Source of the DNA: Centrapalus pauciflorus
Taxonomy: Eukaryota > Streptophyta > Magnoliopsida > Asterales > Asteraceae
NCBI GenBank assembly: GCA_020465985.1
Contig: JAANYP010002038.1
Span: 248,001 to 312,000, forward strand
Length of the DNA stretch: 64,000 bases
Reading direction: 5' to 3'
In this document: positions 32,950 through 44,137 of the stretch, piece by piece
How the letters are laid out: every line of letters starts with the position of its first letter
How positions within the stretch are numbered: position 1 is the first letter of the stretch
Position numbers and translations under genes: made by a program
The notes under the pieces: generated by a model
The model's input: only the letters and a program-made list of their open reading frames with translations
Databases searched by the model: none
Told to the model about the DNA's origin: nothing

Positions 32950-35556
32950 ATGTCTTGCGAAGCTCTCGTACTCGGATCTGAGAACATACCACCTGTTCTC
33001 TATCCCGATGAGTATGAACAATGGAAATCCCGGTTCCTAAAATTTGTTGGAATGCAACCGCTTGGGAATTTAATGCTTCAATCCATCTCCGAGGGTCCCG
33101 TCATCTATTATCGGTAAATAGAAGCCAGACCTGAGGCTGATCCCCCTGTCTTAGCCTCCAAAGTTGAACGAGAAGCGGCTAATGACGCCGAGAGAGACAG
33201 GCAGCATGTCGACAAGAGGGGGGAATATTTGATCTACCAGGCCCTCCCCACTGATATTCTGGTTGGCGTCGGCAGCAAAATGTCTGCCAAAGAAATGTGG
33301 GATGAATTGGAAGTCCAAATGCTGGGGGCAGATCTTGATGATCGTGCCAAGATTGAGGAGGCGAAGGCTAAGTTTACAGAATTCCGAGCCAAAGACGGGG
33401 AATCTCTGCAAGCTACGTTTACCAGGTTTTGTGCAGTCCTAAATGAATTGAACAAATTGCACATCAAGAAGGACAGCGATGACATCAACATCCAGTTCTT
33501 TGCCGCCCTAGCCCCCGAGTGGCAGATCGCATGTCGGGCCACGAAACGAGTCCTGAACATTCCTGAGGTATCCATCAACGTCGTCTTTAAGGAGCTCAAG
33601 AAGTATCAAGGGAATGTGGATCAACAAAAACTGATGGCAAATCAATTGGCATCTTTACTGTTATCAGCCAATACTGGGATGAAACTGAATGATTCACTCG
33701 CCTTGATTACCAACACGAATATTCCAACACCATCCTTTGCTCCAGGTTCATCATCATCGCAGTGCAGGTATGCCTCTCCTCCATGACAGGTACTTGATGA
33801 GGAAGAGGCCACAATACAGGAACAGATAGCCTTGTGGACCAATCGTCTCCAACGACGACGGTTTTCCAACAAGACTAACAACCAACTCCGTTATGACACT
33901 GGTCCACGGAGGTACTCAGATGATCGAAGGGATGAACGACGCGAAGATTATCGCAGGGACGACTATCGAAGGGATGATCGGGATGACAGGAGGTACGACG
34001 ATAGACGCGACTATCGAGATGATCGCCGTTATGAAAGGCGAGACGATAGGCGCGAGGATCGAAGAGTTGACAGGCGTGATTATGATAGGCGGGACGATCG
34101 GCGGGATGATCGTAGGGACGACCGCAGAGATGAGAGGAGAGAGCCTGAGAGAAGGGAGAGAAGGAGAGATGATAGCCGAGAACATCGTCGCGCCGACAAG
34201 AGGCCGGCGGAGAGGAGAGATGAACGGCCAAGAGCAGACGAACCGAAAGCCGCAGACGAGCGTCTCTGTTACAAGTGTGGTAAACTGGGCCACTTTGCTC
34301 GGGAGTGCAAGAATGATTTTGACAGAGACGTCGGCTATTATGAGAGAAAGCTGGAGGCCGCAAAGAAAAGAACCGATGCGTTGGCCCTCGTCGCCCAGGA
34401 AGATTACTGGGATGCTGAAGACACCGACGAGAAAGATGATAAGGGCAAAAACTGCTATATGGTTGATCGTCAAGGGTTGGAGCACTGTGTCGTTTCCACT
34501 GCTGAGACTTCAGAACATGCTGCTGAGGGGGAGACATTGAAAAATCCACCAGCATGTCTGATGACCACAACCGATGATCCCGAATGCTCTACATCCGGTT
34601 TTGAGACAAATGTGGTATATTCCTGTTACATTCCTGAACATGTAAATAATTTATTTGTAGATAATGAATGTACATTGCACACACATATTCTTGATCTACA
34701 AGCTAGATTAAATGCTGAAACTGCAAAGTGTGTACAGGCTAAACATCAAGCTTAAACTTTAAAAGAGTCATCTGAATTATATCATTCAAAGTGGTTAACT
34801 AATCACAATGTTATAAAACAGATGTTAATAGAAAAAGTAGATGTTCAGGACAGGAATATATATCTTGAATCTTGCATGGACACGTTATCAAAAGAAAAAC
34901 TCTCAATAAAAGAAGAAATTTTTGTACTTACAAAACAGTTAGATGCGGTAAATATGGAAAATATAGACAGTTTAGAAAAATATAAAATGATTGAAGAAGA
35001 AAGGATAAATTTGTACTCTCGAATAAAGACCCTTGACGATGCATTTTTAAAAAGGGGTCAAACAGAACAAACTATCCACTTAAATCAGCCCAAAGAAACT
35101 AGGTTTTACCATTCTAAACAAGGAATCGGTTTTAAAAATCCTAAATATTTGGAAAAAGCACAAAATGTTTTACCTTTATTTTATGACATGAATTATATGG
35201 GAGCCGGTCTTAAATCTTTCTTTTTTGAGTCATCAAAAGAAGTTTTAAACCAAGAAAATGAGAAACGTGTTGCTCATAAAGAAAAAGAAATTTCTTTTCA
35301 ATATGAAGAACTTAACGAGAGTTATCCTTCTAGAATACCCACTTTAGAGGAAGACTTCTTGTCAACGTATTCAGAAGCTGAATTGAAAACAGAAACTGTA
35401 AAATCAACTCCTCAACTTTATAATCCTGCAAAAGTTCTTCAACAACAAATCACTGTTTTAGAAAAGGAATTGAAGTCGTCTCAAAAGAAAGCTCTTGATC
35501 TTCAAGATGCTCTTCTTAAGAGCGAAGAAGAATTGGTAAATCAAACTTTTCAATAA
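32950..35556 (+). pseudogene. gag of C, with Arg-Asp repeat region
   Basis: The start is at ATG 32950 (MSCEALVLGSEN). The frame is the same throughout but is interrupted by TAA at 33115, TGA at 33784 and TAA at 34753. The Gag core shows 'MWDELEVQMLGADLDDRAK', 'ATFTRFCAVLNELNKL' and 'FFAALAPEWQIACRATK'. Residues encoded at about 33900-34250 are an extreme Arg/Asp-rich stretch of DDRR and RRDDRR units, followed by an intact knuckle 'CYKCGKLGHFAREC' (about 34270-34310). A coiled-coil-like part follows, with 'FYHSKQGIGFKNPKYL'. Gag forms particles and packages RNA. The Arg/Asp stretch may bind RNA. Confidence 0.85.
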
Positions 35557-36447
35557 TCTGTGGAAGTACTGTCTATAGAGAAAATTTTGAAATGGTTTCT
35601 CAAAAGTTGAAAGATTTTTAAAAAGAACAAATAGTTTCTCATTCCACAAAAATTCCATATGTGTCATCAAATAAAGGTAAGGCCAAAGCTGAAACTTCTT
35701 CTGTCATTGATAAAGGTGAGTGTTCAAAACCGTTTAAAAATGAGGTTTCTAAAAAGACTCAGATTCAATCCAAGTCTTTTAAGAAACCCACTCACCAACA
35801 AAAAGAAAATTCTGTCAAGTCTAAATCTTCCATGTATACTGTCTCTAATCGTTTTGTTCCTACAGATCATATAAGAAGAGTTCCAAAAACCATCATGCTG
35901 GATTTTACGAGTTTTTTTGTGAAGAAGGCTATAATGCCAAATGAATTTGTTACTAGAGATAGGATGTCTGTAATCTCTAAAGACAATTTGTGTAACAATG
36001 TGTGTGACAATGTGTGTAATGATGTACCAAATTCAGTTGTTTCTTTAAAGTACTCTTTCAGTGAATTATTTAATCTATGTCCAACTCGCTATAGACGACA
36101 GGTTCCTGAAATGAATGCTTTCGTGCCATATCCTGTTAAACGAATTCGGAAAAAGAAATCAAAAAATGTTGCATCATTAGCCACAAATAAAATTGAGACT
36201 TGTCCGTTGCCAAGGCCCAAAACCAAAGCAACGGTCAAAAAGGTCTCAAAAAGACAAAAACCGAAGGCAATTTCAGCGCCTAAGGTTCCAAAGCCCAATA
36301 AATCCAATCTTCAATGGATTCCAAAGGGTTATGCATTCGGACCACACAAATGCTAAATGGGTTCCTAAAACTGTACACGTGCCATATAAATCTGGAACTC
36401 CTAACAAAAAGGGACCCATATTGAGGTGGGTACCCAAAGTTGTGTGA
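35557..36447 (+). pseudogene. gag C-terminal region of C
   Basis: A Lys/Ser-rich region in a shifted frame (35661-36356) contains 'SELFNLCPTRYRRQVPEMN' and ends 'LQWIPKGYAFGPHKC'. A further shift near 36340 leads to 'RWVPKVV' and a stop at 36445-36447. The WVPK-type block is the usual end of Sirevirus-like Gag before the protease and is matched by 'KWVPH' in D. Confidence 0.72.
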
Positions 36448-36718
36448 TCTTTATGCAGATGGTTCTTGGTTACTTCTGATCAAGACACGTTCTTCAATGA
36501 TATGGCTTCTAGTTACCATAGACTAGGACCCGTTCGTTTGCTTGTCGGTTGTGCTTAAACCGACACGTTTGGCTTCTGTGCACACAGCCCAGGACCCGGT
36601 CTTAACGCATCATGTTTTCTGAACAACTCGGTTCAGAACACGGTTTGATTGTAATTTAAAAATGGATGTGTTTGAATGCATATAGTTTTTCATTTGTATG
36701 AATTTATTTGCTTTTCAG
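36448..36718 (+). other. Candidate intron between gag and protease of C
   Basis: About 270 bp without coding similarity separate the WVPK block from the protease. The interval ends in a strong acceptor, TTTATTTGCTTTTCAG at 36718, in frame with 'AKSIWYMDSGC'. The donor is not certain: GAG|GTGGGT at 36426 fits the consensus but would remove WVPK. A plain insertion or decayed linker is the alternative. Confidence 0.35.
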
Positions 36719-37492
36719 GCTAAGTCCATTTGGTATATGGATTCGGGTTGCTCCAAGCATATGACGGGAAGAAGAGAATTGTTGTCCAACGTAGTTGAAC
36801 AGTATTGCGGAACAGTAAAATTCGGGAACAACCATCAGGCTCATATCAAAGGATACGGAGACTTAGTTCTAAATAATCTAGTCATCAAGGACGTTGACTA
36901 TGTTGAGGGGTTATCACATAATCTTTTTAGCATAGGACAGCTCTGTGACAAAGGACTAGAGGTAACGTTTAGAGCTAAGTACTGCAGTGTAAAGAGTATG
37001 GATGGAAAAGAAATCCTAACAGGTTCCCAAAACTCTAACCTCTACACCATTGACGTAGCCAAGCTAATAGTGAAGGATAACATTTGCTTATTATCAAAAG
37101 CCTCTTCAAAAGACTCTTGGTTGTGGCATCGCAGATTATCCCATTTGAACTTTGACAATATCAACAAGCTGGCTGCGAAACAATTGGTTAAAGGTCTTCC
37201 TGAATTGCGTTATGAAAAGGACCATCTTTGTGGAGCTTGTGAGAAAGGAAAGATGAAACGATCATCTCACAAACCAAAACGCGAACCATCAACAAAAAGA
37301 GTATTGGAGTTACTTCACATGGATTTATGCGGACCGATGCGGACTCAAAGCATAAACGGGAAACGATATGTGTTGGTTATCGTTGATGAGTATTCACGAT
37401 ATACCTGGGTCAGGTTCTTGCATTCCAAGGACGAGACAGCTTAAGAAATCATAGATTTTATCAAGAGTGTCGAGACCCAACAGCAGCTATCA
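36698..37492 (+). pseudogene. Protease and integrase N-terminal part of C
   Basis: The protease shows 'WYMDSGCSKHMTG' (about 36732) and 'VKFGNNHQAHIKGYGDLVL'. The integrase zinc region has 'WLWHRRLSHLNFDNINKL' and 'CGACEKGKMKRSSHK', and the core starts 'LLHMDLCGPMRTQS' and 'YSRYTWVRFLHSK'. TAA at 37442-37444 interrupts the frame, which then continues. Confidence 0.9.
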
Positions 37493-39196
37493 GTGCAATC
37501 GATCAGATCTGATAACGGCACGGAGTTCAAGAACTCGGTAGTTGAGGGCTTCCTTCGATCCAAAGGTATTCAGCATCAATACTCTGCTGCTCGAACGCCT
37601 CAACAAAATGGGGTCGTGGAAAGTCGTAGCCGTACGCTTGTGGAAGCCGCTCGTACAATGCTCACATACTCAAAGCTACCTCCGTTCTTGTGGGCCGAAG
37701 CCGTATCAACAGCCTGCTATACACAAAATCGCTCCATTATCCATAAGCGCTTTAACAAAACTCCTTACCAACTCTTTTTGAGTAAAGTACCATTTATCAA
37801 GTACTTACGTGTATTTGGTTGCAGGTGCTATGTGCTGAACGACAAAGACAACCTCGGGAAGTTTAACGAAAAGGCAGATGAAGCGATCTTCATTGGATAT
37901 TCATCCAACTCGAAGGCATATCGTGCATTCAATACCCGAACCAGAACAGTCAATGAAAGTGTGCATGTCACATTTGATGAGTTGGCTGAACTGGCACCCG
38001 AAGTTGATCAATCAGGACCTCGCATTACTCAAATGCCTGGAGACTCTTCTAATAACCCCAATTCTTTTTCTTCTTCTGATTTGGTTAATTTGTTTGATCC
38101 TTTTTATGTTGAATTTTTCGGTCCTAACGCTAATGTGTCTAATGCTGTCAATAATGTAGGTAATCCTTCCAGTTCAACTGCGCCACAAAGTTTCTCCGCT
38201 CCATCTTCATCCACATCATACCCTCACCCATCTACATCATCCACCGATACATCCGCAGTTGAATCTACTTCCATAATACCCTCACATATAATACCAACAA
38301 TCCTTCCTTCACCTGAACACTCGGAAATCGAACCGGAACCAGTGGTACCATCATTTGAAACCATTGACCATGAATCTTCATCCATCCCCACTTTAACCAC
38401 TGAGGCTCCATCCCGAGCACCCCTTCCACACGAGATAAAATGGACCCGAAGTCACCCAACAGATCAAATCATTGGTGATGTTTCAACCGGAGTCCAAACT
38501 CGTAGGGCGTCTGCTAATGAATGCCTCTACGCATCATTCCTTAGTATGATAGAGCCCGCTCGTGTGGATGAAGCCCTAACAGATCCAGATTGGATAGTTG
38601 CAATGCAAGAGGAACTCAGCCAATTTGAACAGCTAAGAGTATGGCGGTTAGTTCCCAAACCAAAAGACCGTACAGTGATCGGAACAAAGTGGATTTTTAA
38701 AAACAAACGAGATGAGAACGGCATTGTGATAAGGAATAAAGCAAGACTTGTTGCCAAAGGCTACCGACAACAAGAAGGGATAGATTATGACGAGACCTTC
38801 GCTCCAGTTGCACGGATCGAAGCAATCAGAATCTTCTTGGCGTACGCGGCACACAAAAATTTCAAAGTGTACCAAATGGACGTCAAGACTGCCTTTCTAA
38901 ACGGTGAACTTAACGAGGAGGTGTATGTTGAACAACCACAAGGCTTTGTTGACGCACATAAACCTGACCATGTTTATGTGCTAGATAAAGCCCTCTATGG
39001 TTTAAAACAAGCACCTCGAGCATGGTATGATAGTCTTTCTAATTTTCTTATATCTGCCGGTTTCTGTAAAGGTGTGGTGGACACAACTCTGTTCACAAAA
39101 AGGGAAGGCCCACATATAATGCTCGTACAGATATATGTCGATGACATTATATTTGGATCTACTGACAGTAATTTTTGTAAGGATTTTCAGCCCTAA
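37493..39196 (+). pseudogene. Integrase core and reverse transcriptase of C
   Basis: Same frame as the preceding piece. It has 'SIRSDNGTEFKN' and 'ARTPQQNGVVESRSRTL', then a Pro/Ser-rich linker (about 38010-38420), then RT with 'GTKWIFKNKRDENG', 'KARLVAKGYRQQ', 'MDVKTAFLNGE', 'YGLKQAPRAWYDS' and the catalytic 'IYVDDIIFGSTD' (39128-39163). A frameshift near 39190 ends the frame; its TAA overlaps the ATG of the next frame. Confidence 0.92.
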
Positions 39197-40083
39197 TGGA
39201 GTCCAGGTTCGAGATGAGTATGATGGGGGAAATGAACTTTTTCCTCGGATTACAAGTCAAACAACTTGAGGATGGAATTTTTGTGAACCAGTCGGAATAT
39301 ACTCTTGACATTCTCAAGAAGTATAAGTTAGACTCTTGCACGAGTATCGCAACTCCCATGGCCTCCAACTGTAAGTTAGACACCGACCCCTCTGGGAAAA
39401 GTGTCGATAATACAACTTACAGAGGGATGATAGGATCCTTACTGTACTTGACTGCTAGTAGGCCGGATATAATGTTTTCAACATGTCTTTGTGCTAGATT
39501 TCAGGCCGACCCAAAAGAATCACACCTAACTGCGGTAAAACGCATTTTTCGTTATCTTAAGGGTACACCCGAACTTGGTCTATGGTATCCAAAGGGAACC
39601 GATTTCGATCTTACCGCTTTTTCAGATGCTGATTTTGCAGGTTGTAGAGTTGACAGAAAAAACATGTCGGGAGGAATACAGTTCTTGGGAGATAAACCGG
39701 TGAGTTGGTCTTCCAAAAAGCATAATTGTGTTTGCACATCCACAGCTGAGGCTGAGTATGTAGCAGCTGCAAGCTGTTGCTCTCAAGTGCTGTGGATGAG
39801 AACACAATTACGCGATTATGGATTCTCACTCACCAATATCCCAATTTACTGTGATTTTCGAAGTGCAATTGCCATCTCTTGCAATCCCGTGCAGCACTCT
39901 CGAACGAAACACATAGATATCAGGTATCATTTTATTAAAGATCACGTAGAAAAGGGAACCATTGAGTTGTATTTTGTTGGCACGGAATATCAACTTGCGG
40001 ATATATTTACTAAAGCTTTAGACGAACCTCGTTTTCAGTTTTTAGTATCACATATCGGCATGTTGAATCCGCCTTCCAATTAA
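39196..40083 (+). pseudogene. RT thumb and RNase H of C
   Basis: It begins 'FEMSMMGEMNFFLGLQVKQ' and carries 'YLTASRPDIMFSTCLCARF', 'AFSDADFAGCRVDRKNMSG', 'STAEAEYVAAASCC', 'YCDFRSAIAISCNP' and the tail 'LADIFTKALDEPRFQFL', ending at TAA 40081-40083. The catalytic acidic residues are kept. Confidence 0.92.
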
Positions 40084-40750
40084 ATATCAGATATTGTTTT
40101 AAATAATTCTATTTCAATCTATCGTGATTGAAATTCCTTTATTTTAGAAAATATCTGTTATTTAAATTTAAAGATTGTGTCACAAAATTGAAACTCAACA
40201 TTTCCTTATATGTGTACATTTTTAATAATTAATGATTCTGACAAATTGCTGTGTGAATTGTTCATCATGGAGTGGGACGCAAATATTATCCAGGTTTGTC
40301 TGTTTCTTAAAGGCTGAAAAGGTTCGAGAACTTTATCTGAAAAACAAAAGGAAAGGAACCGGTATCTATTTGAGGGGAGTATAGTTAGGATATTAATTTT
40401 TATAATTCTTTGTTTCCCTTTTTAATTTTAGTAATTAAATTTTTAAAGTTTAGGTTGGTCATATTTTAAATTAATTTCAAGCTTAATTTAATAGGTCAGA
40501 AAATCCTAAAAAGATTTTAAATTTCAAATTTATCAAAAAGCCAAAAACATTTTAGTTTATTTTAATTTTAGTTTGGTTTATTTTATCTTAACTTAATAGA
40601 TCAAAGAAAATACCAAAAATATGTTATTTTGTAGTTTCATGAAAAAAAAAATTCAAAAAGATGTAATAAAATTGGGCCAAAATTTCTTTTAAATCTTGTT
40701 TTTGTTTATTTTCTTAAAAGCCCAAATTTTTGTGTGAGTGTGTGTGTTAA
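40084..40750 (+). other. Non-coding spacer behind pol of C
   Basis: AT-rich, without a reading frame. It holds one PPT-like block ATTTGAGGGGAGTAT (about 40370-40385), comparable to the four GGGGGAGC blocks behind pol in D, and lies upstream of the internal promoter. Confidence 0.5.
40111..40134 (+). terminator. Hairpin just after pol of C
   Basis: A perfect 9-bp stem ATTTCAATC/GATTGAAAT with a 6-nt loop starts 27 nt after the pol stop. Its role is unknown; it could mark the end of the pol transcript region. Confidence 0.3.
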
Positions 40751-40814
40751 GTGAGCAAAACCGGCGGCCCACATATCCTTTGGGAGCGGATCCTCTCTGA
40801 CCCGGATCTGAACC

Positions 40815-40995
40815 GCGCGAGTTTAAAAGGGGCAGTCAACCGGTCAAAGGCTTCTTACTTCATCTTCAAGCTTTCTTCTTTTCTTCTTCTTCCTCTCGTT
40901 GAAACCCACCGCCGGCCACCATTAACACTCATCCAAGCTTTTGGATCTCCATTTTCTTTCGTTTTTCTTGCTTTATTTACCTTCGGCATCATCAG
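40815..40995 (+). promoter_or_regulatory. Candidate internal promoter and first exon for extra ORF of C
   Basis: A GC-richer block (40755-40820) is followed by GAGTTTAAAAGGGGC (TATA-like 40822-40829). About 30 nt later the sequence becomes CT-rich (TTCTTCTTTTCTTCTTCTTC) like a plant 5' UTR. It ends at the donor CATCAG|GTAACTTC (40995/40996). The pattern repeats that of D at 2430-2268. Confidence 0.5.
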
Positions 40996-42043
40996 GTAAC
41001 TTCTTTTTCACTTTATTTTAGCTTTTAATGTCTTATATTGTGTGTTTTATTCTCTACGTTTTCTTCTTTTTTCCGTTCGGTTTTGCTATGTTTGGGTACT
41101 TTAATGTGTTATTTTTGCTTAGTTGTAGTTAGGAAAAATGTTCCTTATGTGTTTTTCATCTAGGATCTGTAATTTCATGCATTTTTGTCATTTTTCAACT
41201 GTTCACGTTTATTTTTGCATGAACACATTAACTGTCATCATGCATTTCGGATGTCCGAATTCGGACCATCATCCGAATTCGGATGTCCCACTTAGAATAT
41301 TTTTCAAGTTTTTCAACCTTACAAAAAACCGAATTCGGTCACTGTAGATCCGAATTCGGTCTACATTGATCCGAATTCGGTCCTTCAAGGAATTTCAAAA
41401 GTTTGAAAATTCATTTAAGTCTAAGTTTGCCAAAGCACTGTTCATCCGAACTCGGATGTGATCCGAATTCGGTCCCCATCAGAGTTCGGTCCTTTGTCTT
41501 TATTGCATACATAACATTTCATCCGCACCACATCTGAATTCGGACCATACTCATGCACCATCCAAATTCGGACCACCTCACATCCACATTATCACTTACA
41601 TTCATTTCGGACCCCATCCGAATTCGGCCCATCATCTCACATCATCCGAATTCGGTCTCCTAACACTCCATTTCACACATCATCCGGATTCCATCCGAAT
41701 TCGATGACACTGTTCATCCGAATTCGGACCATCCGAAATCCGACACTTAGCATTTTTTTAATTTTTCCATTTTTGCATTTTCACTATAAATTAAAAATCC
41801 AAAAATATTTTTCATTATGGTGCACCATTGATTAGAGTTAGGATTAGTGTTTGAGTGAAAAGGTCTGATCGAACATCGGTCTCTTAACGATTGACTTTGG
41901 ACTTTATTAGTAGAATTTTATTCTACTAATAAAGACCCGATGCTAAACAGATTAGGCAGTTTCTATTTCACACTTATCTAGACTTCACATCAATGCCTTA
42001 TCATTTAAAGTCTTATTATTCCAACTTTGATGCACCTTTGCAG
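40996..42043 (+). other. Candidate 5'-UTR intron before the extra ORF of C
   Basis: The donor is CAG|GTAACTT. The acceptor TGCACCTTTGCAG ends at 42043, 1 nt before the ATG at 42045. The 1048-bp interval starts T-rich, as plant introns do, and contains the CCGAATTCGG array. Together with the D case (940-2267), this is two independent elements with the same architecture. Confidence 0.55.
41245..41750. repeat. CCGAATTCGG motif array in the intron of C
   Basis: About 20 motif copies in 500 bp, about nine of them the full palindrome CCGAATTCGG (for example near 41255, 41272, 41329, 41351, 41371, 41461, 41618 and 41717). Spacers are irregular and different from those of the leader array at 32262-32900. 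Confidence 0.85.
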
Positions 42044-42044
42044 G

Positions 42045-43187
42045 ATGATGGAACCGGCTGTTAACCTCACCATACCCCATCCCCCCATCCCAAATAATAA
42101 CGCACAACTACCCGAACAATCCATACTTCCCAACGCCGAGTTTGTCGAGTTTATTCCACACAACTGGCAGCTCGACGTCTCCATTCTCACAAAAGAATCC
42201 CAAACCCTCGCATTTGACATTCTCACTCACCACCCCATCTATTACGCCTTATCCACCGCAATTGTTGTTCCCCAGATTTACCTTCAACAATTCTGGAACA
42301 GATTGCAATACTTTCCCGACGTCGAACCTTTCTTCCAAACCACCATCGACTGCGTTCCAGTCAAACTCACCATACCTGCCATACGCCATATCCTTCGCCT
42401 ACCCGCCGAAACCTACTTAACAACCCGTTTTCAGTTTGATCCCATCCCATCCATCACCGAAACCCTAGCCGAAATCCAAACCCTGGGTTATGATGGCCCT
42501 CTCTCCAAACCCTCCAATTTCCGCACTAAAAATCTACAATCTCACTGGCGGATCCTTTTTGATGTTATCAACAAGTGCTTCACCGCGAAGCACTCCGGCC
42601 ACGACTCCGCATCGGCTCAGGTATTAGCCATGTTCACCGGCTTTGCCTTTGACCGACACGTTGATTATGCTGCTTTCCTCTTCGAGGAATTGCGTCGAGT
42701 ACATGTGGAGAGGGGAACCAAAAAGGGCAGAAAGTACATACCTCTCCAACGGTTTCTGCAGCTCATCTTCCAGTATGCAATGGATAATGATGAGGACATC
42801 CATGAACGTCCTGAAGTAGACGTCTACCCTACAGTGGCCATTCAAAAGCTGACTTTGCCAAAGGGGGCCCCTACAGTGCCAATAATGACAATTCCATTAT
42901 CACTACTGCTACAGGCAAGGGGGTTGGAACGGGTTAGGGCGTACATTCAAGAGTTTTATCCGGATGAGTCTCAGTCAGAACCGACTGAGACTAGCCAATC
43001 CGAAGGTGAGGCCAACATGAGTGAGGATGAGGGAGCTCAGGTAGAAGTTCAACAATCTGTGGGCATAGGTGAGAGGGAGCATGTGTTGGTGAATGAGGGA
43101 GCAGGTGGTGAGGCGGCAAAGACGGCGGATTTAGAACGAACCGTCTCTGTCGTACGAGCGATAGATATTCCATCCGAGGTGACCTAA
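42045..43187 (+). pseudogene. Extra ('env-like') ORF of C, N-terminal part
   Basis: The start at ATG 42045 (MMEPAVNLTIPH) follows the candidate splice acceptor. About 280 globular residues include 'PQIYLQQFWNRLQYFPDV', 'LTIPAIRHILRLPAE', 'HWRILFDVINKCFTAK' and 'RFLQLIFQYAMDND'. An acidic tail follows. The frame closes with TAA at 43185-43187, where the homologous reading moves to another frame. It is homologous to the ORFs at 429-932 and 18546-21806. I see no signal peptide or membrane segment. The function is unknown. Confidence 0.75.
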
Positions 43188-43963
43188 GCCCAATCAGCCG
43201 GACTCCTCACCATAAGACCGTCAGTCCAACGGTCGAAATCACCACCACCACCCACTTGGTTTCCCCTCAAAGGGAGACCACTTCATTCCACGGGGTTATT
43301 GCACATACACCATCGCCTTCTCATTCGGAGAGTGGCGGTGTTGAAAGAGGTCACACTCCTCCCCACGTGACCGCACTTCCTTCATTCACAATTCCATCCC
43401 CCCATATACACACAACACACGATGCCTCCGTGGCATCCCCAAGAGCTGCCTCCATGGCAGCTCCACAAACTTCCGGATCTGAGCGTCCAATACCGGAGCC
43501 AGAAATGACAGAAGGAAGACCTGGAGTGGCTCAATCTACGCCATCCACTTCCGGCCATCTCCCTATCAACTTGGAGATGTTAACGGCAGCTCTACGTGCT
43601 GCCGGCGTGATTACCCGGGCTGACCTGGACGCTCAAAAGGAGGCTGCCGAGGAACGCCACACCGCCCTTCTCTCACTTATAAAGGGTAAGGGTGTCGCTT
43701 CCGAAGCTGGGCCTCCACCAGGATCCCATTCAGTCCAAAACCAAATCGCAGAGCTCTCGGACAAGATTGATGCGCTTACACATTTAATTCTTCAAGTCCA
43801 GGAGCAGATAAATTCCAGAATGGACCGCCTCGAGTCTGCGGTTATCGAACTTCAATGTCGTCCTCAGGCTGAGGCTCCAAAAAGAAAGCATGACGATCAA
43901 GATGACCCAGATTGTCATGAGGGGGAGAAAAGACAAAAAAAACTCAGTCTGAGGACCCGATGA
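43188..43963 (+). pseudogene. Extra ORF of C, middle part
   Basis: A shifted frame continues the ORF: a Pro/Ser/Thr/His-rich stretch, then 'LPINLEMLTAALRAAGV', a coiled-coil-like stretch ('QNQIAELSDKIDALTHLILQVQEQI') and a basic end. This order of disordered stretch and coiled coil parallels the extra ORF of E. Confidence 0.65.
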
Positions 43964-44137
43964 TGATTATAGGGGGAGCAGAGACCGAATGGACAGAGTT
44001 TCAGGGGTCCGGGGAACAGATGCAGGAGGCTTAGGAATATTTAATGATAGAAGACGAGCCCATGTTCGAGTGTCCAGCTCCACTGGATCCAATGACAGCT
44101 ATAGTTCGAGCCCGCTCATGAGAAAGTTGAAATCATA

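Noticed and set aside
33875..34570. Minus-strand frame of 231 codons and further overlapping frames
   Set aside because: They are antisense shadows of the Arg/Asp-rich part of C gag, whose low-complexity codons keep several frames open.
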